A stretch of 39,076 nucleotides of DNA from Patescibacteria group bacterium (GCA_022709715.1 JAKLIH010000007.1:1-39076), one strand, 5' to 3'. Shown: positions 1 to 9,477, counted from the stretch's first letter. A program made the numbers and translations. The notes: generated by a model not told the origin, from the letters alone.

Positions 1-203
1 TCAATGAAATTGATAGCTCTATTTATGGTATTAATATCACTTACTCTTCTAGTATCTCTGAAATTATCAAAAAGTCGGGCTGGATTTAATGCAAAAATTA
101 CAATAGCTGAAAGGATTGCAAGTATTGCTATAACAATCATTAATTCAACTAAGGTGAAAGATTTCTTGGAATTATTTTTTTTATTTATTTTTTTGTTTTT
201 CAT
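1..203 (-). CDS. Type IV pilin-like N-terminus (partial, cut by window edge)
   Basis: From an ATG at 201-203 the frame gives 67 residues: a basic leader of about 15 residues, a class III (prepilin) signal KKS|FTLVE with the Glu at +5, and a hydrophobic helix MIVIAILAILSAIVIFAL, followed by NPARLFDNFRDTRRVSDI. A prepilin peptidase would cleave before the Phe, and the helix would pack in a pilus or pseudopilus core. The C-terminus lies beyond the window. It shares the frame of the rhuM gene upstream with no stop between, so it is either an independent gene started at this ATG or the tail of a fusion. No Shine-Dalgarno sequence precedes the ATG. Confidence 0.7.
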   Translation of the reverse strand, partial: MKNKKINKKNNSKKSFTLVELMIVIAILAILSAIVIFALNPARLFDNFRDTRRVSDINTINRAINFI

Positions 204-1235
204 ATTTAATAATTTTTTAACTTCACAATCAAAATCTGAAATATATTTTCTATCTTGAATTTTATTAAATATTTCATATTCACTCAAAGCTAATGTTTGC
301 GCAACTTCATGACTTATTTTTCCAGTATTTTCTAAAATTTCCTGTTCATTAAATTTTAAGAAAGCGTCTAGTTTTTTTACTCAATCTTTCATATACATAA
401 CAATGCCCTTTTCTGCTTGCATCTCAGCAAAATTTAAATACATATCAACAATTCTATTTAATTTATCTAATTCGTTTTCTTTTAAGTAATTCTTAGCAAT
501 GACAACATCAGTTTCTCTAATTTTTCCTTGAGGTGCATATTTCCATGTGGCAAGTCCCATATTTGGCTTTTTACTATCTGCTCTCTCATTAATTACTTCG
601 GCAGCAGTTTTGCCAGTAATAGCAAAATGTAATTTATTTTGAACGGTAGCAAAAAATTGCTTCGTGATATCACTATCAAAAGAATAATCAGCACTACATT
701 GAGAATAAATATCTGTAATTTTTTGATATAGTCTTCTTTCACTAGAACGAATATCCCTAATTCTAGCTAATTGTTCTTCAAAATAATCTTTTCCAAAAAT
801 ATTATCAGGATTTTTTAATCGTTCGTCATCCATAGTAAATCCTTTGATAATATATTCTTTTAGCCTCTCGGTAGCTCAAATACGAAATTGGGTTGCTCTT
901 TGAGAATTTACTCTATAGCCAACTGAAATAATAGCATCTAAATTGTAAAATTCAATGTCTCTTTTTACCTTTCGATTGCCTTCATTTTGAACTTGTGCAA
1001 TTTTTGCACAAGTTAAACTTTTAGTTAGTTCACCTTCTGAAAAAATATTTTGCAAGTGTTTTGTCACCACACTTCTATCTACATCAAATAACAAAGCAAT
1101 TTTATCTTGAGTTAGCCATACATTTTCATCATGCAAAAAAATCTCTATTTTCACTTTACCATTTGGAGTGGTATAAAGCAAAAATTCAGTAAAATTATTT
1201 TTGCTTGGAATTATTTTTTTATTCTGATTATTCAT
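1..1235 (-). CDS. RhuM family protein, open into a pilin N-terminus
   Basis: The first 344 residues (to about position 204) read as a RhuM-family protein, a widespread group named after a Salmonella pathogenicity-island gene; its biochemical role is not settled. Visible family blocks are WLTQDKIALLFDVDRSVV near the N-terminus, GYRVNSQRATQFRIWATERL, KGFTMDDERLKNP and, at the end, ISHEVAQTLALSEYE and SDFDCEVKKL. Two in-frame UGA codons fall here, one at Trp120 in QFRIW, a fixed Trp of the family. The start is taken as ATG at 1235; an in-frame TTG lies at 1250. No TAA or TAG ends the RhuM part: the frame runs on through MKNKK into SFTLVELMIVIA, a type IV pilin signal, and stays open to the window edge. 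It may be a true fusion, a lost stop, or two proteins made from one frame with an internal ATG at 203. The RhuM identity is secure; the fusion is unproven. Confidence 0.85.
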
Positions 1236-1378
1236 AATATTACTTAACAAGAGTAAAGCTCTTTTTTATTGTTTTGTTGAATATTGGTTATTGAATTTTG
1301 GAATTTTATTTAGTGTATTAGGTTATTAGAGTATTAGAATATTGATTTATTACCACTGTCTTTCCATTGTTTTACTGT
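1236..1378. other. Spacer between rmuC and rhuM with 11-base repeat relics
   Basis: No gene seen. On the minus strand, 1351-1378 contains AACAGTAAAACAATGGAAAG followed by ACAGTGGTAA. These are units of the same 11-base family (ACARTRGTAAG-like) that forms a seven-copy array at 38049-38127. Bases 1312-1345 hold loosely repeated ATTAG/TATTAGA words. A small stem (AGAG/CTCT) sits at about 1250-1262. Confidence 0.5.
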
Positions 1379-2425
1379 TTATTCTTTTTCTTCATTTAAC
1401 AATTTAGTATATTCTTCTTTTTCGTTATCATCAAAATTAACTAGTTTGGTGGCTTTTTTGCTCATTAATTCTAATCGTTTTTGAGATGATTCAAAAGCTG
1501 AATTGGTATCGGACAAATGTTTGCCTAATTTTTTAAAACTTTCGTCTAAACTATTAGCATCTTTAATAATTAGATTTAAACGTTTAATAATATTATGAGT
1601 TTCTTGAGAAAGTTTGGTATCTTGATATCAATGCTCGATTATACGTAAAGTAAGAAATAAAGTGTTGGGAGATGTAATAATTATTTTACGACTTCAAGCA
1701 TATTGCATGATGTTATAATCTCTGTCTAGATGATTAATTATTTCGTAATAGATGGCTTCGGCTGGTATATACATTAAAGCATAGTCAACGGTATTTTCCG
1801 ATGGCAAAATATATTTACTGGCGATTTGATCTACTAAAGTTTTTACATCACTGATAAATAATTTTTTATAATTTAAACGTTCTTGATCGTTTTGGGTTTC
1901 CATATATTTTTTAAAATTGTCTAATGGAAATTTTGAATCAATTGATAAAATTTTATTGTCGGGTAATTTAAAAATCGCATCGGCACGCTCGCCATTGTTA
2001 AATAAATATTGCTCTTTGTATAATTCTTTGGGATAATATTCAGAAAGTAAATGATAAAGTTGACCTTCTCCTCATTCACCACGAAGTTTAGGGGTTTTAA
2101 ATAGATCTTGAAAACTAGAGATGTCTTCCATTTTGGTATTGGTTTGTTTTAAAAATTCTTGGACTTTGACGGTTTCGCGAGTAAAATTTTGGATTTGATC
2201 GTTGATATTTTTAGTGGTGGACGATACAGAAGTGTTGACATTGTTTAGTTGATTAATCATCAAATCGGTTAAACGTCTTTCTAAATTTAATAATTTTTCA
2301 TCTTGTTTGTCATCGGTGGTATTTTTGTTAATATTTTTTTTGAAATACAAAAACAAGCCACCAATAAAAATTAAATTGGTAAACAAAAACAAACCTAAAA
2401 TTAATCAATTAATTGAATTAATCAT
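1379..2425 (-). CDS. rmuC: RmuC family DNA recombination protein
   Basis: The gene encodes 348 residues. RmuC proteins limit inversions at short repeats and carry a nuclease-like domain; the exact reaction is not settled. Visible here are an N-terminal membrane helix (LILGLFLFTNLIFIGGLFLYF), a coiled-coil stretch to about residue 110, the family motif LRGEWGEGQL with UGA as Trp118, then DAIFKLPDNKILSIDSKFPL and YALMYIPAEAIYYE, followed by a C-terminal helical tail. Another UGA lies in IEHWYQD. The start is ATG at 2425, which overlaps the last 8 bases of the upstream membrane-protein gene, so translation is probably coupled. The stop is TAA. Its length is somewhat below that of E. coli RmuC (about 475), which is usual for reduced genomes. 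Confidence 0.93.
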
Positions 2426-3137
2426 TTTCAGGCTTTAGTTCAGTGTTATTTTTTTCAGTAATGACTGGCTCGTAAACTATTAAATAGATTAAAGCGGTAG
2501 TCACAAATCAATCAATTAAAGTAACTAAGCCATTAATTCTTAATCATGATCCGGCTATTCAACCCAATAATACAATAAATTTTCACAATAAAATTAAACC
2601 AATATTTTTTCATAAATTTTCATTAAAAACTCGATAGGCTTTTTTAAGAGAATCGATAATTGATAAATTATCATTGGCTATAATAGTCAAAGCAAAGCTA
2701 AAAATAAACAACAAATAAATACCAGGAATAATAAAGAAAACAATACTTATTGTGACTGCTAATAGTTCTATTAAACTAAATAGGAAAATTTTTCAAAAAT
2801 TCTTCAAGTTTTGTTTTAATAATTTTCAAAAACGAAAGTCACCAACACTGATAGCTTTTGTTAATATATAGATAAAGAAATTATGAACACTAATAGCAAA
2901 AATACTAATTATTAGCATACTAATAGCAAAAATAATTAATAAATTAAGAATATAGTCGTTCATTTTAATATTACCCAAAGTTTCGAGCCGAGAACTTAAT
3001 TGATTGTCAATTAAGTTTGAAGTTGGAGCAAAAATAACAAAAATTAATAGATAAGCAATACCAATAATTAAAAAATTTTTTCAATTAGCTGAAAAAATAT
3101 CAAAAATTTTTTTGGTATAAAGTTTAAGTAATGACAT
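2418..3137 (-). CDS. Multi-pass membrane protein, GPDP-phosphodiesterase membrane-domain type
   Basis: The 239-residue protein is hidden in the standard code because of at least eight UGA codons, all read as Trp (for example ANWKNF, DFRFWKLL, LGWIAGSW). It has about five or six membrane helices. The stretch FFIIPGIYLLFIFSFALTII followed by the acidic SIIDSLKKAYRVF resembles the membrane domain found in glycerophosphodiester phosphodiesterase-type and related YciC-like proteins, where IIPGIY is typical. No catalytic domain is present, so the function is unknown. It lies between a CheY-like receiver gene (10 bases upstream) and rmuC (8-base overlap), so the three probably share a transcript from the promoter at 3608-3636. 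The family assignment is moderate; the gene itself is well supported by an uninterrupted frame with UGA as Trp. Confidence 0.8.
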
Positions 3138-3147
3138 AATTATAAAT

Positions 3148-3582
3148 TTAAACTAATTTTTTAACTTCTTGGCTAACTTTGCTAACTAATTCATCAATGG
3201 ATAGTTTGTTTTTGATGATATATTCAATTACGCCAAAAGTTTTTCCACGCTCAATGTCGGAATCTTGACCTAAGTTGGATGTAATAATAACTGGAATTTT
3301 AGAAAAACGCGGATCATTGCGTAACATTTCTAAAAATTCAAAACCATTACGTTTTGGCAAAATTAAATCTAATAGTATTAAATCCGGCATAAAATTTTCG
3401 AGCATATTAAAGGCTTCTTCCCCATCCATAGCTTTTTCGACTTGAAAACCTTCTTGGCTTAATTTCAATTCAAGCAAACTGCTCAAAAAGGCTTCATCTT
3501 CGACTAAAAGAATTTTCTTTTTAGAGCCGGTTAAATCAGCGGTATTGGTCTGATTAACTGGATTTACAGGATTTGTTTCCAT
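3148..3582 (-). CDS. CheY-like response regulator receiver protein
   Basis: The 144-residue protein is a stand-alone receiver domain with a disordered N-terminal tail of about 20 residues (METNPVNPVNQTN). The acidic pair Glu28-Asp29 (LLVEDE), the phospho-acceptor Asp72 (LILLDLILP), Thr101 (VIITSN) and Lys124 (YIIKNK) are all present, so it should be phosphorylatable. There is no output domain and no histidine kinase in the window, so its partner is unknown. Such orphan receivers are common in CPR genomes, often near pilus or motility genes, but here the neighbours are a membrane protein and rmuC. A good promoter sits about 20 bases before the start. Confidence 0.93.
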   Translation of the reverse strand: METNPVNPVNQTNTADLTGSKKKILLVEDEAFLSSLLELKLSQEGFQVEKAMDGEEAFNMLENFMPDLILLDLILPKRNGFEFLEMLRNDPRFSKIPVIITSNLGQDSDIERGKTFGVIEYIIKNKLSIDELVSKVSQEVKKLV

Positions 3583-3607
3583 AATATATGTTTAATTTAT
3601 TGTTAAT

Positions 3608-3636
3608 ATTGTATTAAATTTTTTGATTTAAATCAA
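3608..3636 (-). promoter_or_regulatory. Sigma70-type promoter of the receiver-membrane protein-rmuC operon
   Basis: On the minus strand there is TTGATT (3631-3636), exactly 17 bases, then TACAAT (3608-3613). That is 4/6 and 5/6 matches to the consensus with ideal spacing. The predicted start of transcription is near 3601, giving a leader of about 20 bases before the receiver ATG at 3582. Confidence 0.55.
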
Positions 3637-3871
3637 GTGATTGGCAATTAAATCTCAAAACCCAAAAGTTCAAATAAAAAATCTAAAAATTTAAAATACA
3701 TATTATAAATAGTCTCTCTTCTCTCTTTTTTGATATTAATGGAGATTATTACTTTTATCTTGTTGTATCCGTTTTAATTTTAAAAGTTTTGATTTATATT
3801 TTTGAGTTTTGACGTTTGACTTTTAAGTTTGCTTTTGAATATTGATTTTGAAACTTGGAATTTGTTTTTCG
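3637..3871. other. Gene-free spacer with TTTTGA-rich low-complexity sequence
   Basis: No gene seen. Bases 3781-3865 are a chain of loosely repeated TTTTGA/TTTGA words. The 19-mer TTTTGATTTATATTTTTGA at 3787-3805 recurs identically at 33266-33284 in the pilus locus. This looks like neutral repeat-derived spacer; no strong terminator stem for the genes on either side was found. Confidence 0.4.
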
Positions 3872-4867
3872 TTATATTCTGCTAATTCCTAAAGTTTTTC
3901 TGACTTGTTCAATTTTTTTGTTTGTGATGGCTTGGCTGAATTTTAACCCCTTATCTAAAATTTTATTTAGATAGTCCTTGTCGTTGATATAATTTTTATA
4001 TTTGATTTGAATTGGTTCTAAGAAATTTCATATGGCTTCGGCTAAATCCTGTTTGAATTGTTTATAATCTAAGTTTACATACTTATTTTCTATTTCTTTA
4101 ATAGTTAGATTGGTGACACCACTATAGATATTTAATAAATTAGCAATTTCGGGTTGTTGATCATTAAATTTTATCGAATTTTTAGAGTCAGTTGGAGCTT
4201 TTAATATTTTTTTAAAGATATCTTCTTTGGAGTCCAAAATAAATATTATACCTTTATCGTCTTTGCTACTTTTACTCATTTTCTTTTCAATATGATACAA
4301 ATCTTTAATACGAGCACCAGTTTTTTGAATTAAAGGTTCGGGTAATTTAAATATTGGGCTATACATAGAATTGAATCTTTGAGCAACGTCACGAGCTAAT
4401 TCGAGATGTTGTTTTTGATCTTCACCAACCGGAACGACATCGCAATCATATAGTAAAACGTCAGCTGCCATTAAAATCGGATAATTAAATAAACCGCAAG
4501 ATATGGTTTCTTTAAGCTCACTAGTTTTTTCTTTAAATTGAGTCATACGACTAGCTAAACCAAAAGGAGTAAAACAATTTAAAATTCAAGCTAGATAGGG
4601 ATGGTCAGAATTATCGGACTGGAGCATAATTTTGGATTTATTTACATCTAAACCAAAAGCTAAAAATAAAGCTAATAAATCATAAATATTATTGTTTATT
4701 TTTCCTTTTACTTTTTCGGGGACAGTAATAGCATGTAAATCAACAATAGAATAAAGACAATCGTAATTGTCCTGAAGAGCTAGCCAATTCTTAATGGCGC
4801 CAATATAATGGCCAATATTTAAATCGCCGTTGGGTTGGATACCTGAGAATACAAATGGTTTTTTCAT
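3872..4867 (-). CDS. trpS: Tryptophanyl-tRNA synthetase
   Basis: The 331-residue class I synthetase charges tRNA-Trp. Signatures are PNGDLNIGHYIGAI (the HIGH-type motif), LMAADVLLYDCDVVPVGEDQKQHLELARDVAQRFN and KKMSKS followed by SKDDKG (KMSKS loop). Length is normal for the family (325-340). One UGA is at residue 94 in YLAWILNCFTPFG, where E. coli TrpRS has the Trp of LGWALNCYTYFG; another follows EAI near the C-terminus (EAIWNFL). UGG is also used (KNWLALQ). The enzyme therefore presumably needs tRNA-Trp able to read UGA for its own synthesis. It is the natural partner of the recoded codon, although no tRNA-Trp gene lies in the window. The gene follows the DUF192 gene after 22 bases. Confidence 0.96.
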
Positions 4868-4889
4868 AATTAATGTTTATTATTTAAAA

Positions 4890-5315
4890 CTAATCTTTAA
4901 AAAGTTCGATTGCATAGTTAACTGGTTGTTTAGGTGTGATAATTTTTAAGCCTGATTTGGAGAAAGCTGGTAAAGTGTCGTTGCCAATAACTTTAAAATC
5001 TTCTAATCAAAAAACATCTAAATCAAGAGACACGCCTTGATTTCAAAATGACATAATTCTTTTTTCTTTGAAGATAAAAATCATACCATCATAATCGCCA
5101 GGACGTTTAGTGACGCCAGATAAACCTTTTGCATAGGCAGTTTCATTGTCAGCGACTTTTAGTTTGTATAATTTATCGTTGACGGAATAATAAAACCATT
5201 CATTGTTTTTGGCGCGTAGATTAATTTGAAACAATCCCCAAGAGGTATAAATAGCTACGCCACAAACATAGGTGAACAAAACAATTATCAAAATTTGATA
5301 AAATTTTCCATTCAT
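4890..5315 (-). CDS. DUF192 family secreted or membrane-anchored protein
   Basis: The 141-residue protein has an N-terminal hydrophobic anchor or signal (ILIIVLFTYVCGVAIYTSWG) and a DUF192 domain: KLKVADNETAYAKGLSGVTKRPGDYDGMIFIFKEKRIMSFWNQGVSLDLDVFW, with the usual G-L and M-F/F-W spacing of the family. UGA encodes the Trp of MSFWN and the Trp of VFWLED. DUF192 proteins are small beta-barrel-like domains of unknown function, often exported and often anchored in CPR. The stop is TAG. It probably leads a two-gene unit with trpS (22 bases downstream) and starts divergently from the HD gene. Confidence 0.85.
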
Positions 5316-5319
5316 ATTA

Positions 5320-5348
5320 TTGTTTTATTTTTATTTTTTTGTTATGAT
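5320..5348 (+). promoter_or_regulatory. Candidate promoter of the HD-domain gene
   Basis: On the plus strand there is TTGTTT (5320-5325), 17 bases, then TATGAT (5343-5348), with a second AT-rich TATATATAA just downstream (5352-5360). It lies in the 66-base divergent gap between the DUF192 and HD genes, about 30 bases before the ATG at 5382. In such AT-rich sequence chance matches are common. Confidence 0.35.
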
Positions 5349-5381
5349 TAGTATATATAAAAAAATCATAAAAATCAAGCA

Positions 5382-6065
5382 ATGAAAAGCGATAAAAACA
5401 TTTTTCCAATTTTTAACTTAATTAAAGAAAATGATATAATCGGCACTTGATTAAGAAATTCATATTTTGTTACTAAAGAGATGTCTTTAACTGAACATGG
5501 TCTTAAACATGCTGAATTTGTGTCAAATCGAGCTCTAGAAATAGCCAAATCTATTGGACTCAACGCAAAACATCAGGATTTAATATTAGTGGCTTCATAT
5601 ACCCATGATATTGGTAATTTTCTTTCAAGAACTTATCATCACTATCTAGGTAGTATGTTTTTATTTGAAATTTTTAAAGAAAAAATTGATATCAAAGATT
5701 TAACTATAATAATGCAAGCCGTGGCCAATCATGATAAAGAAGAGATGAAATTGGTGCATCCAGTATCAGCGGTAATAGTAATCGCTGATAAGTCGGACGT
5801 AAGGCGCGAAAGAGTTTTAGAAAAAGATGGACAAAAAATACAGGCCGATATACATGATAGAGTAAATTATGCAACTATTGAAAATAAAATTTTAATTAGT
5901 ATAGATAAGAAAACAATTACATTAAAATTAAAAATAGACACAAAGGTGTGCCCGATTATGGAATATTTTGAAATATTTACAACTCGTATGAATTATTGCA
6001 GATTATCAGCCGAATACTTAGGATATCATTTTAGTTTAATAATAAATAACTTTAAGTTACTTTAA
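5382..6065 (+). CDS. HD-domain phosphohydrolase
   Basis: The 227-residue protein is the only protein gene on the plus strand. HD motifs are TEHGLKHAEFV (first His), SYTHDIGNFLSRTYHHYLGS (the His-Asp pair) and VANHDKEE (third metal-binding region), followed by VIVIADKSDVRRE, typical of metal-dependent phosphohydrolases acting on nucleotides or phospho-signals. The substrate cannot be told. The start is ATG at 5382; UGA in IIGTWLRN is read as Trp, which explains why only the later ATG at 5481 gives an open frame in the standard code. The tail is variable and Ile/Lys-rich. Its last 14 bases overlap the 3' end of prmC on the other strand. Confidence 0.85.
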
Positions 6066-6795
6066 CTATAACAAAGCGCCAACGCTTGTATTGATCCTGG
6101 TAAAATTCAAATTCTTTGAAGCCATGTTTAATCAGCATGGCTTTTATACTTTTAGCTTGATTAGGGTAAAATTCCATGACAAATATTCCATTTTTATTCA
6201 AAAATCGTTTAATTTGACCTATAAAAGGTTTAATTATTGATAGCCCATCTTTGCCAGCTATAATGGCTTTTGAGGGCTCAAATGGAGCTTTTATCGCATC
6301 TAATTGGGGTACATAAGGTGGATTTGCTAAAATTAAGTCATATTTTCGATTAATTTTGCTAAAAATGTCTGATTTTAGGATTTTTTGGTAATTTTTGACA
6401 TTATTGAGTTTTAGGTTAATTTTTATTTGATCTAAATTCTTTTTTTCAATATCGCTAAAATCAATATTGGTATTTTTAATAGTTTTAGCAACACTAACAC
6501 CAATACAACCGGAACCTGAAAAAATATCTAAAACTTTTGTGTTTTTATAATCTTTAAAATGAGTTTTGATTATTGGTAATACTTTTTCAATTCAATATTC
6601 AGTTTCAACTCTGGGTATTAATGGTTTTTTTGATAGATCAATTTTACAATTTAAAAAATTAACATAACCGATAATATAATCTCGCGGATAATTTTTAGAA
6701 AGTAAAAAAATATCATCAATAAATGGTTTGGTGTTTTTATTGTTAATCTTATTTTGATATTTATCTTTTAAAACATATTCTCAATCGCTCAACAT
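6052..6795 (-). CDS. prmC: Peptide chain release factor N5-glutamine methyltransferase
   Basis: The 247-residue SAM-dependent enzyme methylates the Gln of the GGQ motif in release factors. The SAM-binding motif is VLDIFSGSGCIGVSVAKTI, the catalytic NPPY motif is in LILANPPYVPQ, and the N-terminal IPRVETEYWIEKV block matches the family's PRxxTE region. UGA codons are read as Trp in MLSDWEY and EYWIEK, while UGG is used in YKRWRF. The start ATG is 2 bases after the xth stop, so the pair is cotranscribed and perhaps coupled. If UGA is fully reassigned, RF2 should be absent or altered and PrmC would act on RF1 alone. The 3' end overlaps the convergent HD gene by 14 bases. Confidence 0.92.
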
Positions 6796-6797
6796 GA

Positions 6798-7559
6798 TTA
6801 AAGATTTAAGGTAACGCCAATGGGACAATGATCAGATCCCATTTGATTTGGTAGAATAAAAGCGCTTTCTAATTTTGACATTAAATTTTTTGAAATAAAG
6901 CAATAATCAATTCTTCAACCCAAGTTTCTAGCTCTGGCATTAGCAAAATAGGGTCATCAAGTATAGTTATTTTCTTCTTTATTGAAATATCTAAAAGTAT
7001 CAATAAAATTTAATTTTAATAAATTATCAATCTGGATTCTTTCATCAATTGTGAACATAATACTGTTTTGGTTTTCTTTAGGTCTAGCTAAATCAATTTC
7101 TTTATGAGCAATATTAAAATCTCCAATTAAAATTATATTTTTATTTTTTTGTTCTGCTAAATATTGGTTTATTAAATAATCATAAAATTTTAATTTATAA
7201 TCCAGATTTTCTTTTTTCTGGCCACCATTAATAATATAAAAATTTATTAATATATAATCTTTAAATTCTAATAACAAAAATCGCCCTTCATCGTCAAATT
7301 GTTTAAAACCAATTTTGGTTTCAACTTTTAAAGGCTTTTGATTGGTTAAAATGCCAACACCACTATACCCTTTTCTATTACCACAATTTGAATAAAATTG
7401 ATAACCTGGTTGATTATGTAATAAGTCAGGAATATCTGGTTCTTGAGATTTCAATTCTTGAAAACAATAAAAATCAGCTTTTTCTTGAAAAAGTTTTTGC
7501 AATTCATTTTTATTTACAATGGAGCGAATGCCATTGACATTTCAGGATACAATTTTCAT
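6798..7559 (-). CDS. xth: Exodeoxyribonuclease III (AP endonuclease)
   Basis: The 253-residue base-excision-repair nuclease belongs to the EEP superfamily. Motifs are MKIVSWNVNGIRS at the start (UGA as Trp6, the near-invariant SWNVNG), FQELKSQ with the metal-binding Glu near residue 35, IGDFNIAHKEIDL with Asp147 and Asn149, [21 protein letters not shown] with two consecutive UGA codons as Trp201-Trp202, and GSDHCPIG with the catalytic Asp-His at the end. Length is normal (about 255-268). It is followed after 2 bases by prmC and preceded by a 48-base gap that holds a 9-base tandem repeat. Confidence 0.95.
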
Positions 7560-7566
7560 GTTACCA

Positions 7567-7602
7567 CAATCCGAACAATCCGAATAACTCGAATGATCCG
7601 AA
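7567..7602. repeat. Four-copy 9-base tandem repeat
   Basis: There are four contiguous 9-base units, CAATCCGAA twice then TAACTCGAA and TGATCCGAA, filling most of the folD-xth gap. The first two are identical; the others differ at two or three bases. The unit is the only CG-containing stretch in an otherwise AT-rich spacer. Confidence 0.7.
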
Positions 7603-7607
7603 CATAA

Positions 7608-8423
7608 TTAATTTATTCTTTTTAATAAATTTTCGAATAATTTTGCTACTACAACTGGTCCAAGCCCATTGGGAACGGGTGTAAAAAAAGAACATTTATT
7701 TTCAAAATCTTTATTTATTTCGCAATCACCACAAATTGTTTCTTGTTTATTACAGCCATAATCAAAAATGATAGAATCTTTTTTAATGAAATCAAATTTT
7801 ACTAAATTATTAATGCCAACACCAGTAATAATAACATCTGACATTTGGCATAATTGATTGATATTATCATTGGAATTGTGATTGATGTTGATAAATTCAT
7901 AATGGTGGTTAGTTAGGTATTGTGCTATTGGTTTTCCGATTAATTCTCCTTGCCCAATTAATAAAATGTTTTTAAAATTTAGATTATATTTTTTGATTAA
8001 ATAATCTAAAGCCGATACGGTTGGTGGCATAATATTTTCTTTGCCTTGATAAAATCTTCCCAAGTTTTTATAGGTCAAACAATCAATATCTAATTTATCC
8101 GGAATAGCATTGATTAACATGTTTTTATTTAAATGAACTGGAATGGGCAATTGAATAATAACACCTTTAACAAATTTTTCTTTACAAATTTTACTGATTT
8201 CTTTTCGTAATTCTTTACTAGTTTTAGTTTCGTCTAAATAATAAACATTACATTTTATATTTAATTTTTTTGCAAAATTTTTTTTAATTTTAATATATGA
8301 TGTATTAGCTACATCATTTTTAAAAGTAATAATTTGTAATTTTATTTGTTCTTGATAGTTTTGTCTTTTTGATTGCAACTCTTTAAGAATTTCATCAACT
8401 ATTTCTTTACCATTAATTTTCAT
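7608..8423 (-). CDS. folD: Methylenetetrahydrofolate dehydrogenase/cyclohydrolase
   Basis: The 271-residue bifunctional enzyme interconverts 5,10-methylene-, methenyl- and 10-formyl-tetrahydrofolate using NADP. Visible are NTSYIKIKKNFAKKLNI with the likely catalytic Lys47, KGVIIQLPIPVHLN, the PDKLDIDCLT loop, the Rossmann stretch ILLIGQGELIGKPIAQYL (family GRSxxVGxP, here with Glu in place of the Ser), ADIVI-type SDVIITGVG, and FFTPVPNGLGPVVVAKLFEN (family TPVPGGVGPMT). Somewhat divergent, but length and motif order fit. The gene uses no Trp codon. It follows gap by 6 bases and is part of the Nudix-gap-folD run. Confidence 0.93.
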   Translation of the reverse strand: MKINGKEIVDEILKELQSKRQNYQEQIKLQIITFKNDVANTSYIKIKKNFAKKLNIKCNVYYLDETKTSKELRKEISKICKEKFVKGVIIQLPIPVHLNKNMLINAIPDKLDIDCLTYKNLGRFYQGKENIMPPTVSALDYLIKKYNLNFKNILLIGQGELIGKPIAQYLTNHHYEFININHNSNDNINQLCQMSDVIITGVGINNLVKFDFIKKDSIIFDYGCNKQETICGDCEINKDFENKCSFFTPVPNGLGPVVVAKLFENLLKRIN

Positions 8424-8429
8424 GTTATT

Positions 8430-9458
8430 TTATCTGATCAACTGATTTATTAAAGTGGCGGTATAGGCCCATTCGTTGTCGTATCAAATTAAAACTTTGA
8501 CAAGATTATTATCAACCACTTTTGTAAAGGATAAATCAACAATAGCTGGAAAAGATGTTTTGATAATATCACCGGATACCAATGGTTCACTAGAAATGCC
8601 TAGGATATTTTTTCATTCTGGTTGTTGAGAAGTAGTAATCAAAATATTATTAATTTCTTCTTTAGTGGTTGGTTTCTTGGAAATAAAAGTGATGTCAGCT
8701 AACGATCCACAAATAACTGGAACTCGAATGGCAATACCATCAAATTTATTTTCTAAATCTTTAATTACTTTGGTTACAGTAGTAGCCGCGCCAGTGGTTG
8801 AAGGAATAATATTTTGAGCCCCAGCCCTACCCCTTAAAAAATCACCTTTGACTGAAGTGTCAACAATGGTTTGGGTGTTGGTATAAGCATGAATAGTATT
8901 TAATATAGCTTTTTCAATACCAATAGTTTTGTTTAAAATTTCAATAACGGGGGCAACGGCATTGGTGGTACATGATCCATTAGAAATGATATTGAAATTA
9001 TTAAATTCATTGTCATTAATACCAAGCAAAACAGTTTTACCGTCAATACCTTCATTACCTTTGGCGGGCGAAGTGATAATAACTTTTTTACTGCCAGCAT
9101 TAATATGTTTTTTGGCATCAGTATAATTTTCAAACACACCAGTTGATTCAATCACAGTATCAATTAATAACTCATCTCAAGGTAAATTTAAAGGATCTTT
9201 TTCGTTGAAAATATATATAGTTTGATTATTAATAATTAATGTGCCAATTGATTTTGCTTTTTTAAATTGTTTTTGTTCATCGGTTTTTTGAATGGGAAAA
9301 TTAAATCAACCATAAACAGTGTCGTGTTTTAAAAGATAAATTAAATTATCAAGATTGGCTAAATCATTGATAGCTAGTATTTTAAAATTTGGATTGGAAA
9401 TCGCTTGGCGTAAAAAACAACGACCAATACGACCAAAACCGTTTATTGAAATGTTCAT
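8430..9458 (-). CDS. gap: Glyceraldehyde-3-phosphate dehydrogenase
   Basis: The 342-residue NAD-dependent glycolytic enzyme has INGFGRIGRCFLRQ (nucleotide binding), NDLANLDNLIYLLKHDTVYGWF, DTVIESTGVF, SNGSCTTNAVAPV with catalytic Cys163, TIHAYTNTQ with His190, RGRAGAQNIIPSTTGAA, and WYDNEWAYT at the C-terminus. Of its five Trp codons, four are UGA and one UGG; the UGA codons include the conserved Trp of WYDNEW and of LPWDEL. SNGSC differs slightly from the usual SNASC. It is placed 19 bases after the Nudix gene and 6 bases before folD. Confidence 0.96.
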
Positions 9459-9477
9459 ATGAGAAAGATTTAATTTG

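Noticed and set aside
4-258. 84-residue plus-strand reading frame at the left edge
   Set aside because: It is the antisense shadow of the pilin N-terminus and RhuM tail on the minus strand.
6052-6065. 14-base convergent overlap of prmC and the HD gene
   Set aside because: Short 3' overlaps are ordinary in compact genomes.
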